A stretch of 44,418 nt of DNA. It comes from Candidatus Latescibacterota bacterium. GTDB lineage: Bacteria > Latescibacterota > UBA2968 > UBA8231. Of the stretch, positions 25,670-33,628 are shown one piece after another; within the stretch, counting starts at the first letter, position 1, and each line of letters begins with the position of its first letter. Location: the NCBI GenBank assembly GCA_009691525.1, contig SICG01000012.1, forward strand, positions 1-44,418, given 5' to 3'. Under the pieces are notes generated by a model. That model made no database searches. It had not been told where the DNA came from and worked only from the letters and a program-made list of their open reading frames with translations. A program made the position numbers and the translations under genes.

Positions 25670-26619
25670 AACCCCTTCTTCTTATCGACCACATTGACCA
25701 GCGGCTGGCCGGTCAGGTAGCGGCGCAGGTTGTCGCGGAAGAACTCAAAGGTCTTGCGGGGCCGGTGCTGGGAGGCGCCGGCCTGGTGGGGGGTGAGGAT
25801 CAAATTGGGGGCCTGCCACAGCGGGCTGTCTGGGGACAGGGGTTCTTTTTCGCACACATCCAGGCCCGCCCCGGCGAGGCGTTCCTCCCTGAGCGCCTGG
25901 GCCAGGGCCGGCTCGTCGATGATGCCCCCGCGGGTGACATTGACCAGAAAGGCCGAGGGTTTCATGCAGGCCAGTTCCGCCGGCCCGATGAGGTGGTAGG
26001 TCTCCGGGATGAGCGGGCAGGCGAGCATCACCGCGTCGGAGCGCCTGAGCAGGTCGTGCAGGTGTTCCTGAGTGGGTGGGTTGAGTTCAGCCACTCCTTC
26101 GGGTGTTTCCCGGCGCACCGGGTCCAGGGCCAGGATCTCCAACTCGTAACCTCTGGCGCGCTTGAGGATCTCCAGGCCAAATCCCCCCATGCCGATGATG
26201 CCCATGGTGCTGCCGGTCAGCTCGACCACCGGCCCGCCTTGCCATTTTTTCTGGTCCTGGATGCGCACCGCCCGGTGCAGGCCGCGGCAAAGGGCCAGGA
26301 GCAGGGCCCAGGCGTGTTCGCCCCCTTGGCTGGCATAGAGGCCGGCCATGTTGGTGATGGTCACCTCTTCGCGGGCGACGATCTCGGGGAAGAGGATTTT
26401 GTCCATGCCGGCGCTGAAGGACTGGATCCAGCGCAAATGCGGGGCAGCGGCGCACACCGAGGGCAGGAAAGAGCCCAAGAGCACCTCGATCTGGGGGGCG
26501 ACCTCTAGGGCAGCGGCTTCGTCGGCGGCGTAGAGCAGTTCGTGCCCGTGCTGTCCAGCCAGCTGGCGCAGGGCCTCCAGTTGTTGAGGTTCAAAGGGAA
26601 AATGGACCAGGATTTTCAT
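25666..26619 (-). CDS. D-isomer-specific 2-hydroxyacid dehydrogenase
   Basis: 317 residues. NAD(P)-dependent reduction of 2-ketoacids to D-2-hydroxyacids, as in glyoxylate/hydroxypyruvate reductase or phosphoglycerate dehydrogenase relatives. The Rossmann loop is GIIGMGGFG (140-148). The catalytic triad is visible: Arg230 in NVTRGGIID, Glu259 in CEKEPL and His278 in TPHQAG. ATG 26619 has AGGAG six bases upstream. It lies 19 bases after the PfkB kinase gene, probably in one transcript, which suggests a small sugar- or hydroxyacid-processing unit. Substrate not assignable. Confidence 0.93.
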   Translation of the reverse strand: MKILVHFPFEPQQLEALRQLAGQHGHELLYAADEAAALEVAPQIEVLLGSFLPSVCAAAPHLRWIQSFSAGMDKILFPEIVAREEVTITNMAGLYASQGGEHAWALLLALCRGLHRAVRIQDQKKWQGGPVVELTGSTMGIIGMGGFGLEILKRARGYELEILALDPVRRETPEGVAELNPPTQEHLHDLLRRSDAVMLACPLIPETYHLIGPAELACMKPSAFLVNVTRGGIIDEPALAQALREERLAGAGLDVCEKEPLSPDSPLWQAPNLILTPHQAGASQHRPRKTFEFFRDNLRRYLTGQPLVNVVDKKKGF

Positions 26620-26638
26620 CGCACACTCCTGAATAGGG

Positions 26639-27637
26639 TCAAAAGGTAGAGAGGATCGGGTTCAATTCGCCTTTGAGCGGGCGATCCAGGCGCGGGCCGT
26701 AGCGGGCCACCACCTGGGCGGCTGCGTAGTTGCCTAGTCGGGCGGCCTGCTCCAGGGAATAACCCCTGGCGAGGCCAAAGAGCACACCCCCGGCAAAGAG
26801 GTCGCCGGCCCCAGTGGTATCCACAGCCGTGGCTTTGACGCCGGGGATCAGATTGCAGCGGCCCCCCTCAAAGACCAGGGCCCCGTCTTTTCCACATGTA
26901 ATGCAGCCGGTCGGTGCCTGGCGGGCAAGTTGCTGGGCAGCGGCCTGCCGGTCACCGGCGCCGGTGAAGGCCTGGGCCTCCTCCTCATTGCAGAAGAGCA
27001 GGTCCACGCCGCCGGCCACCAGCTTTTCGAAGCGCTCCCGGAAATACTCGACCATGACTGGGTCGCTGAGGGTGAGGGAAACACGGGTGCCGGCCTGCCG
27101 GGCCATTTCCTGGGCGCGCAAGCAGGTGGCAAACCCCTTTTCCGAGCTGACCAGGTATCCCTCGAGGTAGAGATACGCGCTGTCCTGGATGAAGGGCACT
27201 TCCAAATGCTCCGGGTCCAGCTGGCTGCTGACCCCCAGAAAGGTGTTCAGGGTGCGGTCGGCGTCGGGGGTGACCACCACCACGCATTTGCCCGTGGGGC
27301 CGGCGCTGCGGTGGGTCGGGTTACTTTTGACCCCGGCTTTTTCCAGATCTCGGTGGTAGAAGTCCCCCCACTCGTCCCGGCCCAGCAGACAGGTGTAATA
27401 GGTCTTGCCGCCAAAGCCGGCTACGCCGATCATGGTGTTGGCTGCCGATCCCCCCGAAGCCTGGGCCACCGGGGTTTCGTTTTTCAGCGCCACGAGCAGT
27501 TGCTCCTGCTGGGGTTCGTCGATGAGGGTCATCACGCCCTTGCGGATGCCCAATTGTTCGAGGCGCTCGGGGGCAAGGGTGTATTGGACATCCACCAGCG
27601 CGTGACCCACGCCGTATACATCTAAGGTGCGGGACAT
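26639..27637 (-). CDS. PfkB-family carbohydrate/nucleoside kinase (adenosine kinase-like)
   Basis: 332 residues from ATG 27637, which has AAAGGA six bases upstream; the open frame extends further 5' but without family similarity. PfkB kinases phosphorylate sugars or nucleosides with ATP. Signatures are GGSAANTMIGVAGFGG (PfkB signature 1) and DTTGAGDLFAGG (signature 2, catalytic Asp279). The start MSRTLDVYGVGHALVDVQ and the overall pattern resemble adenosine kinase-like members. It precedes the hydroxyacid dehydrogenase by 19 bases. The upstream 113 bases to infC are AT-rich and likely hold both divergent promoters, though I could not fix their boxes. Confidence 0.9.
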   Translation of the reverse strand: MSRTLDVYGVGHALVDVQYTLAPERLEQLGIRKGVMTLIDEPQQEQLLVALKNETPVAQASGGSAANTMIGVAGFGGKTYYTCLLGRDEWGDFYHRDLEKAGVKSNPTHRSAGPTGKCVVVVTPDADRTLNTFLGVSSQLDPEHLEVPFIQDSAYLYLEGYLVSSEKGFATCLRAQEMARQAGTRVSLTLSDPVMVEYFRERFEKLVAGGVDLLFCNEEEAQAFTGAGDRQAAAQQLARQAPTGCITCGKDGALVFEGGRCNLIPGVKATAVDTTGAGDLFAGGVLFGLARGYSLEQAARLGNYAAAQVVARYGPRLDRPLKGELNPILSTF

Positions 27638-27750
27638 GGTTATCCTTTCGGCCAGGGTAGGTATATAGTATTTTATATTTTGATGTGCTTGGTTATATTT
27701 AAGGGCATGCCGCACAAAGTCCAACCCTTTTTTAAACGGAGGTAGTATTT

Positions 27751-28272
27751 ATCAACAAACCGCAAACATCGTCAACCAGGGTCAACGAGACCATCCGCGT
27801 CCCCCAGATCCGCCTGATCGGCAGCGAAGGCGAGCCCTTGGGGATTATGGAGACCAGGAAAGCCCAGGAAATGGCCGAGACCCAGGGTCTGGACCTGGTT
27901 GAGATCGCCCCCGAGGCCAAGCCGCCGGTCTGCCGCATCATCGACTACGGCAAATTTCTCTACGACAAAGAGAAAAAGACCAAGGAGGCGCGCAAGAAAC
28001 AGCACCAAGTGCAGATGAAGGGGATCCGCATCGATTCAGTGAACATCTCCCCTCACGACCTCGAATACCGCATCGGCCATATACGCGAGTTTCTCGGCAA
28101 GGGCAATCGGGTCAAGGTCAGCGTGCGCTTTCGCGGGCGCCAGATGGCCTACCAGGACCGGGGCCGGGAAATCCTCCAGGATCTTTCGAAGAAGGTGGAG
28201 GATGTGGCGGCTCTGGATCAGACTGCACGTATGGAGGGACGCGAAATGTCCATCATTCTCCGCCCGCTCTGA
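27751..28272 (+). CDS. infC: Translation initiation factor IF-3 with AUC start codon
   Basis: 173 residues. IF-3 binds the 30S subunit and checks start codons. The N-domain begins right after the start (RVNETIRVPQIRLIGSEGEPL), followed by LVEIAPEAKPPVCRIIDYGKF and the C-domain KGIRIDSVNISPHDLEYR and VSVRFRGRQM. No ATG, GTG or TTG lies between the in-frame stop at 27733-27735 and the TTG at 27838, which would delete conserved N-domain. The ATC at 27751 has GGAGG (27738-27742) eight bases upstream, so AUC is the likely start. Known infC genes use AUU or AUC, giving autoregulation by IF-3. The gene ends at a strong terminator; rpmI and rplT do not follow. Confidence 0.95.
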   Translation: MNKPQTSSTRVNETIRVPQIRLIGSEGEPLGIMETRKAQEMAETQGLDLVEIAPEAKPPVCRIIDYGKFLYDKEKKTKEARKKQHQVQMKGIRIDSVNISPHDLEYRIGHIREFLGKGNRVKVSVRFRGRQMAYQDRGREILQDLSKKVEDVAALDQTARMEGREMSIILRPL

Positions 28273-28295
28273 TCCGAACGACGCAGAAACAGCGG

Positions 28296-28329
28296 CGGCG
28301 CTCCAGGTTTCCTGGGGCGCCGTTTTTTT
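28296..28329 (+). terminator. Intrinsic terminator of infC
   Basis: 12-base stem CGGCGCTCCAGG/CCTGGGGCGCCG (one G-T pair) with a TTT loop, followed by seven T (28323-28329). It ends 4 bases before the stop of convergent zapA. Confidence 0.94.
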
Positions 28330-28332
28330 GGC

Positions 28333-28671
28333 TCAGAAACGCGAGGTGGGAGGAGCGGGAGGGTCGCTGCCAGCTGGCAGGTCCCCGGCCTGGTCTTCGA
28401 GACGGCGGGTGAAGTTGCTGATCCGGCGGTCGGCCTCGCTCAGCAAGGTCTCTTTTTTGCGCCGTTCCTTCAGAACCTCCTCGGCGATTTCCATGGCCGC
28501 CAGAACCGCCAGATCGAGGAGGGGACGGTGGCCGGTCACGGAGGCCGCTTCGCGGATCTTTTTGTCGAGGTAAGCGGCTGCCTGCTTGATGGACTGGCTG
28601 TTGGCCTGGTCGCTGCCCAGGCGATAGGTCTGATTGTAGATTTGGACCGAGGTGAAGGTATCGGGAGCCAT
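28333..28671 (-). CDS. zapA: Cell division protein ZapA
   Basis: 112 residues from ATG 28671 (the open frame extends 5' without similarity). ZapA crosslinks FtsZ filaments at mid-cell. The N-terminal beta-hairpin domain (TSVQIYNQTYRLGSD) is followed by the long helix typical of ZapA (SIKQAAAYLDKKIREAAS, DLAVLAAMEIAEEVLKERRK), predicted as a coiled coil for dimerisation, and a Pro-rich tail. A strong minus-strand promoter at 28776-28803 and a leader of about 98 bases with palindromes precede it. No 6S RNA is apparent on the downstream side, where infC's terminator lies. Confidence 0.85.
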   Translation of the reverse strand: MAPDTFTSVQIYNQTYRLGSDQANSQSIKQAAAYLDKKIREAASVTGHRPLLDLAVLAAMEIAEEVLKERRKKETLLSEADRRISNFTRRLEDQAGDLPAGSDPPAPPTSRF

Positions 28672-28746
28672 GATGGGTTTCCAGCAGGGCGGGAAGGAAA
28701 AAATTGGGGACTTCCGCGATCTCCCCTTAGTCCCGGAAGCCCCCTC

Positions 28747-28762
28747 CTTGCACGCGTGCAAG
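28747..28762. repeat. Perfect 16-base palindrome in zapA leader
   Basis: CTTGCACGCGTGCAAG, at about +8 to +23 of the predicted zapA transcript. Could be an operator or an RNA hairpin. A second palindrome is centred 25 bases away. Confidence 0.7.
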
Positions 28763-28772
28763 TGGTGCGTAT

Positions 28773-28786
28773 CCCAATATATTGGG
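28773..28786. repeat. Perfect 14-base palindrome over the zapA -10 box
   Basis: CCCAATATATTGGG; it contains the TATATT -10 box of the minus-strand promoter, which suggests an operator. Confidence 0.65.
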
Positions 28787-28803
28787 GAAAATCGCCTTGT
28801 CAA
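28776..28803 (-). promoter_or_regulatory. Sigma-70 promoter candidate for zapA
   Basis: Minus strand: consensus TTGACA (28798-28803), 16-base spacer, TATATT (28776-28781). One of the best promoter matches in the window; transcription would start near 28769. Confidence 0.6.
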
Positions 28804-28943
28804 TCTAGATCTTGCGTTTTTTGCGTCTCGGGGCCAAAATGGCTCATGGGCTGATGGTTTGCAGCCTGCAAGAGAGGCTGCTCTGGCCGTTATCAGGGCC
28901 GTTGCGTAGATTTTTTGATACACCCCTAGCGCGGGAAAAATCC

Positions 28944-31820
28944 TTGCCAGTCGACAAGAACCAACTGATCAGCGCCTTGCAGCAGCGCCTCAAGGGGGAA
29001 GTCCGTTTCGACCCGGTCTCGCGGATGTTGTACCGGACCGATGCCAGTATCTACGAATTGGAGCCCGTAGGGGTGGTGATTCCCCAGGATGCCGAGGATG
29101 TGGCCGCTGCGGTGCAGGTGGCCGGCCGGTTCGGGGTGCCGGTGCTGCCCCGAGGAGGAGGTACCAGCTTGGCCGGCCAGAGTGTGGGCCGCGCCCTGCA
29201 CCTGGACCTGTCCAAGCGCATGAACCGTGTCCTGGAGATCAATGAGGCCGAGCGCTGGGTGCGGGTCCAGCCGGGGGTAGTGCTGGACGAACTCAACGCC
29301 CAGCTCAAACCGCGCGGCCTGATGCTGGGCCCCGACGTGGCCACCAGCAGCAGGGCCAATATCGGCGGCATGATCGGCAATAATTCGAGCGGGACCCATT
29401 CCATCCTCTACGGTAAAACCATTGACCACGTCCTCGAACTCCAGGTGGTGCTGGCCGATGGCAGCCAGGTGCGGCTGGGTCCGGTAGACGAGCAGGGGTA
29501 CCGGCTCAAGGCGGGGTTGCCCGGTTTGGAGGGGCAGATCTATCGGGAAGTGCGGCGCATCGTCCAGGAAAACCGCGAGGAGATAGCCAAGCGTTTTCCC
29601 AAGGTGATGCGGCGGGTATCGGGCTACAACCTCGACGAGCTGATCAAGCCGGGGGCGCCCTTCGATCTGAGCAAGATTGCCGTGGGTTCGGAAGGGACTC
29701 TGTGCGTGGTGGTGGAGGCCAAACTGCGCCTGGTGGATGCCCCAAAGAAGACGGCGGTGCTGGCCTGCCACTTCTCCGGGCTGGACGAGGCCATGGAGGC
29801 CAACCTCGAAATCCTCCAAACCGGGCCGGCTGCGGTCGAGTTGGTGGACAAGATCCTGCTCGACCTGACCAAGGGTTCCATCGAACACGCCCGCCGGCGC
29901 AGTTTTCTGCAGGGAGACCCCCAGGCCCTTCTTTTTGTCGAGTACTTTGGGGACGATGAGGCAAAACTGCGCACCAAGATCGAGGACCTGGAGCAACGCC
30001 TGCGGCAGCGCGGACTTGGCTACGCCTATGTCCAGGCGCTGAACCCGGCGGTGCAGAAGAATATGTGGGAGGTGCGCAAGGCGGGGCTGGGGCTGCTGAT
30101 GGGCATGAAGGGGGACGCCAAGCCCAGTCCTGGGGTGGAGGACACCTGCGTGCCTTTGGTAAGATTACCAGAGTACGTGCGGCGGGTGCAGGCGTTGATG
30201 GCCGAACACCAGGTGATTGCCGAGTACTACGGGCACGCTAGCGTGGGCGTGCTGCACATCCGCCCGGTGCTCAATCTCAAGACTTCCCAGGGCATGGCCA
30301 CTTTGCGCGCCCTCGAAGACCGCATGAGCGACCTGGCCAAGGAATACGGCGGGGCGATGACCGCCGAACACGGCGACGGCCTGGCCCGCAGCGAGTGGAT
30401 CGAGAAGATGTTCGGCCACCAGCTGGTGGAGGCCTTCACCCAGGTCAAGGACGCCTTTGACTCGGCCGGCCTGATGAATCCGGGCAAGATCGTGCGCGCC
30501 CCGCGCATGGACGAGAACCTCCGCTATGCCCCGGATTACCGCAGCCCCAAGGTCGAGACCTTTTTCAGCTTCGACCGCGAGGGCGGTTTGCAGCAGGCAG
30601 TGGAGATGTGTTCGGGGGTGGGCCATTGCCGCAAGAAGATGGTGGGCACCATGTGCCCCTCGTACATGGCCACCCTCGAAGAGGAGCACTCCACTCGGGG
30701 GCGGGCCAATGCCCTGCGGGCCGCCCTCTCTGGCCGGCTCGACGGCGACGGGCTGAAGAGCAAGCAGCTCTTCGAGGTCATGGATTTGTGCCTGGAGTGT
30801 AAGGCCTGTAAAGGCGAGTGCCCCTCCAACGTGGACATGGCCAAACTCAAGTACGAGTTCCTGGCCCACTATTACGGGGAGCACGGGTACCCGCTGCGCT
30901 CCCATCTCTTCGCCAAGATCGACCGCTTCAACCGCCTGGCCTCGCCGGTGGCCGGGTTGGCCAACTGGCTGATGGGTACCAGCCTGAGCCGCTGGGCCCT
31001 GGACCGGCTGGGCATCGACCGGCGGCGGCATCTGCCACCCCTGGCCTCTCAGACCTTTTCCCAGTGGTTCCACCAGCGGCCCTCCCGCCCGGCGGCGACG
31101 CGCGGCACGGTGGTGCTCTTCAACGACACCTTTCTCGAATACAACGATCCGCAGATCGGGGTGGCGGCCACCGCTCTCTTAGAGCGGGCCGGTTTCTCGG
31201 TGGTGCTGCCCGCCCCCCAGGTCTGCTGCGGCCGACCCCTGATCTCCAAGGGTTTCCTGGCCCAGGCCAAGGAGCGGGCAAAAGCGAACGTGGCCGCCCT
31301 GGCCCCCTATGTGGGAAAGGGCTGGCCCATCGTCGGCATCGAGCCCAGTTGTATGCTCAGCTTCCGCGACGACTACCTCGACCTGGTGGCCGACCCGCGC
31401 GCCCAGCAGGTGGCCGACAATGTTTTTATGCTGGAGGAGTTCCTCGCCGGGCTGGCGCACAAAAAAGAATTGGGCATCGAGTTCACCCCGGTGCAGCGCC
31501 AGGTGCTGGTACACGGGCACTGCCAGCAGAAGGCGCTGGTGGGCACCGGTGCCACCCTGGAGGTGCTGCGCCTGGCCCCCGGTTTTGCGGTGAGCGAGAT
31601 CCAGTCGGGCTGCTGCGGCATGGCCGGCAGTTTCGGCTATGAGAAAGAGCACTACGAGATCTCGATGAAGGTGGGCGAGGATCGACTCTTCAAGGCTGTC
31701 CGGGAAGCCGGTCCCGAGGTGGAAATCGCCGCGGTCGGCACCTCGTGCCGGCACCAGATCACCGAGGCCACCGGCAGAAGGGTCCGTCATTGGGCCGAGA
31801 TCCTGGCCGAGGCCTTGTAA
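28944..31820 (+). CDS. FAD-linked oxidase fused to Fe-S/CCG subunit (D-lactate or D-2-hydroxyacid dehydrogenase type)
   Basis: 958 residues from TTG 28944. The open frame extends to 28812 with an ATG at 28839, but similarity begins near KNQLISALQQRLKGEVRFDP. It likely oxidises D-lactate or a similar 2-hydroxyacid and passes electrons toward quinone at the membrane. The first half is a GlcD/vanillyl-alcohol-oxidase-type FAD domain (PRGGGTSLAGQSVG, IGGMIGNNSSGTHS, AVGSEGTL, TAEHGDGLARS). Next come Fe-S motifs: MCSGVGHCRKKMVGTMCPSY and CLECKACKGECPSN. The last third is GlcF-like with two cysteine-rich CCG domains (QVCCGRPLISKG, GCCGMAGSFGYE). The organisation matches YdiJ/Dld-type fused enzymes. 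An unknown gene and a LarA homolog follow within 15 bases each. Confidence 0.9.
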   Translation: MPVDKNQLISALQQRLKGEVRFDPVSRMLYRTDASIYELEPVGVVIPQDAEDVAAAVQVAGRFGVPVLPRGGGTSLAGQSVGRALHLDLSKRMNRVLEINEAERWVRVQPGVVLDELNAQLKPRGLMLGPDVATSSRANIGGMIGNNSSGTHSILYGKTIDHVLELQVVLADGSQVRLGPVDEQGYRLKAGLPGLEGQIYREVRRIVQENREEIAKRFPKVMRRVSGYNLDELIKPGAPFDLSKIAVGSEGTLCVVVEAKLRLVDAPKKTAVLACHFSGLDEAMEANLEILQTGPAAVELVDKILLDLTKGSIEHARRRSFLQGDPQALLFVEYFGDDEAKLRTKIEDLEQRLRQRGLGYAYVQALNPAVQKNMWEVRKAGLGLLMGMKGDAKPSPGVEDTCVPLVRLPEYVRRVQALMAEHQVIAEYYGHASVGVLHIRPVLNLKTSQGMATLRALEDRMSDLAKEYGGAMTAEHGDGLARSEWIEKMFGHQLVEAFTQVKDAFDSAGLMNPGKIVRAPRMDENLRYAPDYRSPKVETFFSFDREGGLQQAVEMCSGVGHCRKKMVGTMCPSYMATLEEEHSTRGRANALRAALSGRLDGDGLKSKQLFEVMDLCLECKACKGECPSNVDMAKLKYEFLAHYYGEHGYPLRSHLFAKIDRFNRLASPVAGLANWLMGTSLSRWALDRLGIDRRRHLPPLASQTFSQWFHQRPSRPAATRGTVVLFNDTFLEYNDPQIGVAATALLERAGFSVVLPAPQVCCGRPLISKGFLAQAKERAKANVAALAPYVGKGWPIVGIEPSCMLSFRDDYLDLVADPRAQQVADNVFMLEEFLAGLAHKKELGIEFTPVQRQVLVHGHCQQKALVGTGATLEVLRLAPGFAVSEIQSGCCGMAGSFGYEKEHYEISMKVGEDRLFKAVREAGPEVEIAAVGTSCRHQITEATGRRVRHWAEILAEAL

Positions 31821-31834
31821 AAAAGGAGAGCGCG

Positions 31835-32356
31835 ATGGCATTCAATGTGAGAAAGCGGGGGCGTCTGACCTATTACTACGGAGGGGATCACCCCACCCTC
31901 TCTGCCCTGGTCACCGAGGAGTTGGACAAGGGGGATCTGAAGATCTGTTTTGCCGGCCTTACGGGTGGGCATTCGGCCAAGGGTCTGCTGGAGCGCGAGG
32001 AATTGATCAGCATGAAGCCCTCCATCGAGGTGGAGCTGGTCTTCCGCTGCTGGGAGAAATGGCTGCAGGAGGCGGGGATCTGCGATTCGATCAGCAAGAT
32101 CGACTTCGTCGAGGTGCACGCCTTTGCCGCCCAGCCCAAGTCGCCCAATCCGCTGGTGGACCCGCAGGGGTTCGTCGCCGAGCAACAGCGGCTCTATAGA
32201 GAATATGCCGAGGCGTACAGCGGGTTTTTCCGCGATCACATGCCCGATTGCGGGGTGCCGGCCCGGTTTACGGTACATGTGGTGGATTTCCCCGACAAGG
32301 CGGCGTCGTACGAGTTCTACAGCGTGGGGCTGTACCAGCCGGCCCTGCACCAGTAA
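31835..32356 (+). CDS. Unknown protein between dehydrogenase and LarA homolog
   Basis: 173 residues, family not recognised. No signal peptide or membrane segment. The sequence has a mixed alpha/beta look (LKICFAGLTGGHSAKGLLE, FTVHVVDFPDKAASYEFYS), few cysteines (FRCWEKW, GICDS, PDCGVP) and scattered histidines. ATG 31835 follows a strong AAAAGGAG; spacing to both neighbours is 12-14 bases, so co-transcription is likely. Context suggests a role in 2-hydroxyacid metabolism or in handling the LarA cofactor, but it is not LarB, LarC or LarE as I know them. Confidence 0.8.
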   Translation: MAFNVRKRGRLTYYYGGDHPTLSALVTEELDKGDLKICFAGLTGGHSAKGLLEREELISMKPSIEVELVFRCWEKWLQEAGICDSISKIDFVEVHAFAAQPKSPNPLVDPQGFVAEQQRLYREYAEAYSGFFRDHMPDCGVPARFTVHVVDFPDKAASYEFYSVGLYQPALHQ

Positions 32357-32368
32357 GAGGAGCATAGC

Positions 32369-33628
32369 ATGCCCAGCACCCGCTTTTCCGTGCCCTACGG
32401 TCACGCCGAATTGAGCGGCCAGGTGCCGGCAGCCAGTTTCCTGGGGGCTTTTCTACCCCAGGAAGAGGAGACGGTGGCCGACGAGCAGGAAGTCTTGCGC
32501 CAGGCCCTGGAACATCCCATCGGCACGGTGCGCCTGCGCGAGCTGGCCAGACCCGGGCAAAAGGTGGCGGTGGTCACCAGCGACATGACCCGGCCCTGCC
32601 CTTCGGACAAACTGCTGCCCCCGATCCTGGCTGAGTTGAACGCGGCCGGGGTGTTAGACGCGGACATCACTGTAATCATCGCCCTGGGGCTGCACCGGGC
32701 GCAGACATCGGCTGAGCTGGAAGAGATGCTAGGCCCCCAGGTGTGCCGGCGGGTGCGGGTGCTCAATCATGATCCGGAGCAGGTGGTGCGCCTGGGCTCG
32801 ACCAGCCGGGGCACGCCGGTGGAGTTTTTCCGCCCGCTGGTGGAGGCCGACTTGCGGGTCTGCCTGGGCAATCTCGAATTTCACTATTTTGCCGGTTTTT
32901 CCGGGGGCGCCAAGGCTATGCTGCCGGGTTGCGCCTCCAAGGCTACGGTTAATGCCAACCATGCATTGATGGTGCAACCAGGGGCGATGGCCGGCAAGAT
33001 CGAAGGCAATCCGGTGCGCGCCGACCTCGAGGAAGGAGCAGCGATGCTGGGGGCCGACTTCATCCTCAACGTGGTGGTGGACGGCCATCACCGTGTCACC
33101 GGGGCCGTGGCCGGTCACGCGGAACAGGCCCACCGCCAGGGCTGCGAAATGGTGGCCCGGCGCGGTTCCGTGCCTATTCCGCAGTTGGCCGATGTGGTGG
33201 TGGTCAGCGCCGGGGGCTATCCCAAGGATGTCAATATGTACCAGGCGCAGAAGGCCCTGGACAACGCGGTACACGCGGTGCGCCAGGGTGGGGTGATCAT
33301 CTGGGTGGCCGAGTGTGTCGAGGGCTTGGGGGGGAAGACCTTTGAGAGCTGGCTGCGGGAGGCTGGAGAACCGGACAAGGTGTTGGAGAAGATCCAGCGG
33401 GAGTTTGTGCTGGGCGGGCACAAGGCAGCGGCCATTGCCGCGGTGCTCAAGCGGGCGTCGGTTTATTTGGTTTCCGGCCTGGAAGAAGGCGTATTGTCCG
33501 GCAGTGGGCTGGTGCCTTTCGCCGGCCTGGACGAGGCCCTCAAGGCTGCGCTGGATAAGGTCGGGCCCCAGGCCCGGGTGTTGACCCTGCCCTATGGGGG
33601 TTCGGTGCTGCCGGTGCTGGCAGCATGA
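32369..33628 (+). CDS. larA: LarA-type nickel-dependent lactate/2-hydroxyacid racemase
   Basis: 419 residues, close to the usual length. LarA interconverts D- and L-lactate using a nickel pincer nucleotide covalently bound to lysine. Positions match L. plantarum LarA well: Asp72 and Arg75 in SDMTRP, His109 in ALGLHRAQT (LarA His108), His172 in FHYFAGFSGG (His174), Lys182 in GGAKAMLPG (the cofactor lysine, Lys184) and His198 in NANHAL (nickel ligand, His200). ATG 32369 has GAGGAG seven bases upstream. The linked D-lactate-type dehydrogenase suggests an L- to D-lactate route into respiration. The family includes racemases for other hydroxyacids, so substrate is open. Cofactor genes larB, larC and larE are not in the window. 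Confidence 0.88.
   Translation: MPSTRFSVPYGHAELSGQVPAASFLGAFLPQEEETVADEQEVLRQALEHPIGTVRLRELARPGQKVAVVTSDMTRPCPSDKLLPPILAELNAAGVLDADITVIIALGLHRAQTSAELEEMLGPQVCRRVRVLNHDPEQVVRLGSTSRGTPVEFFRPLVEADLRVCLGNLEFHYFAGFSGGAKAMLPGCASKATVNANHALMVQPGAMAGKIEGNPVRADLEEGAAMLGADFILNVVVDGHHRVTGAVAGHAEQAHRQGCEMVARRGSVPIPQLADVVVVSAGGYPKDVNMYQAQKALDNAVHAVRQGGVIIWVAECVEGLGGKTFESWLREAGEPDKVLEKIQREFVLGGHKAAAIAAVLKRASVYLVSGLEEGVLSGSGLVPFAGLDEALKAALDKVGPQARVLTLPYGGSVLPVLAA

Larger units (their letters stand above)
28672..28943. other. Intergenic region between zapA and the FAD/Fe-S dehydrogenase
   Basis: 272 bases. It holds the zapA promoter, two perfect palindromes (28747-28762 and 28773-28786) and two overlapping inverted-repeat pairs in the zapA leader (28707-28739). 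The plus-strand half (28804-28943) is open in the dehydrogenase frame but shows no conserved protein sequence and no convincing promoter. Confidence 0.6.

Noticed and set aside
25342..26508. 388-codon plus-strand frame across the TIM-barrel and hydroxyacid dehydrogenase genes
   Set aside because: Shadow of two clear genes; no conserved motif.
28672..28803. 6S RNA gene next to zapA
   Set aside because: 6S RNA usually lies downstream of zapA; here that side holds the infC terminator, and the upstream structure does not form the long bulged duplex expected.
28812..28943. Upstream extension of the FAD/Fe-S dehydrogenase to base 28812
   Set aside because: Open frame only; similarity begins after TTG 28944, although ATG 28839 cannot be fully excluded.
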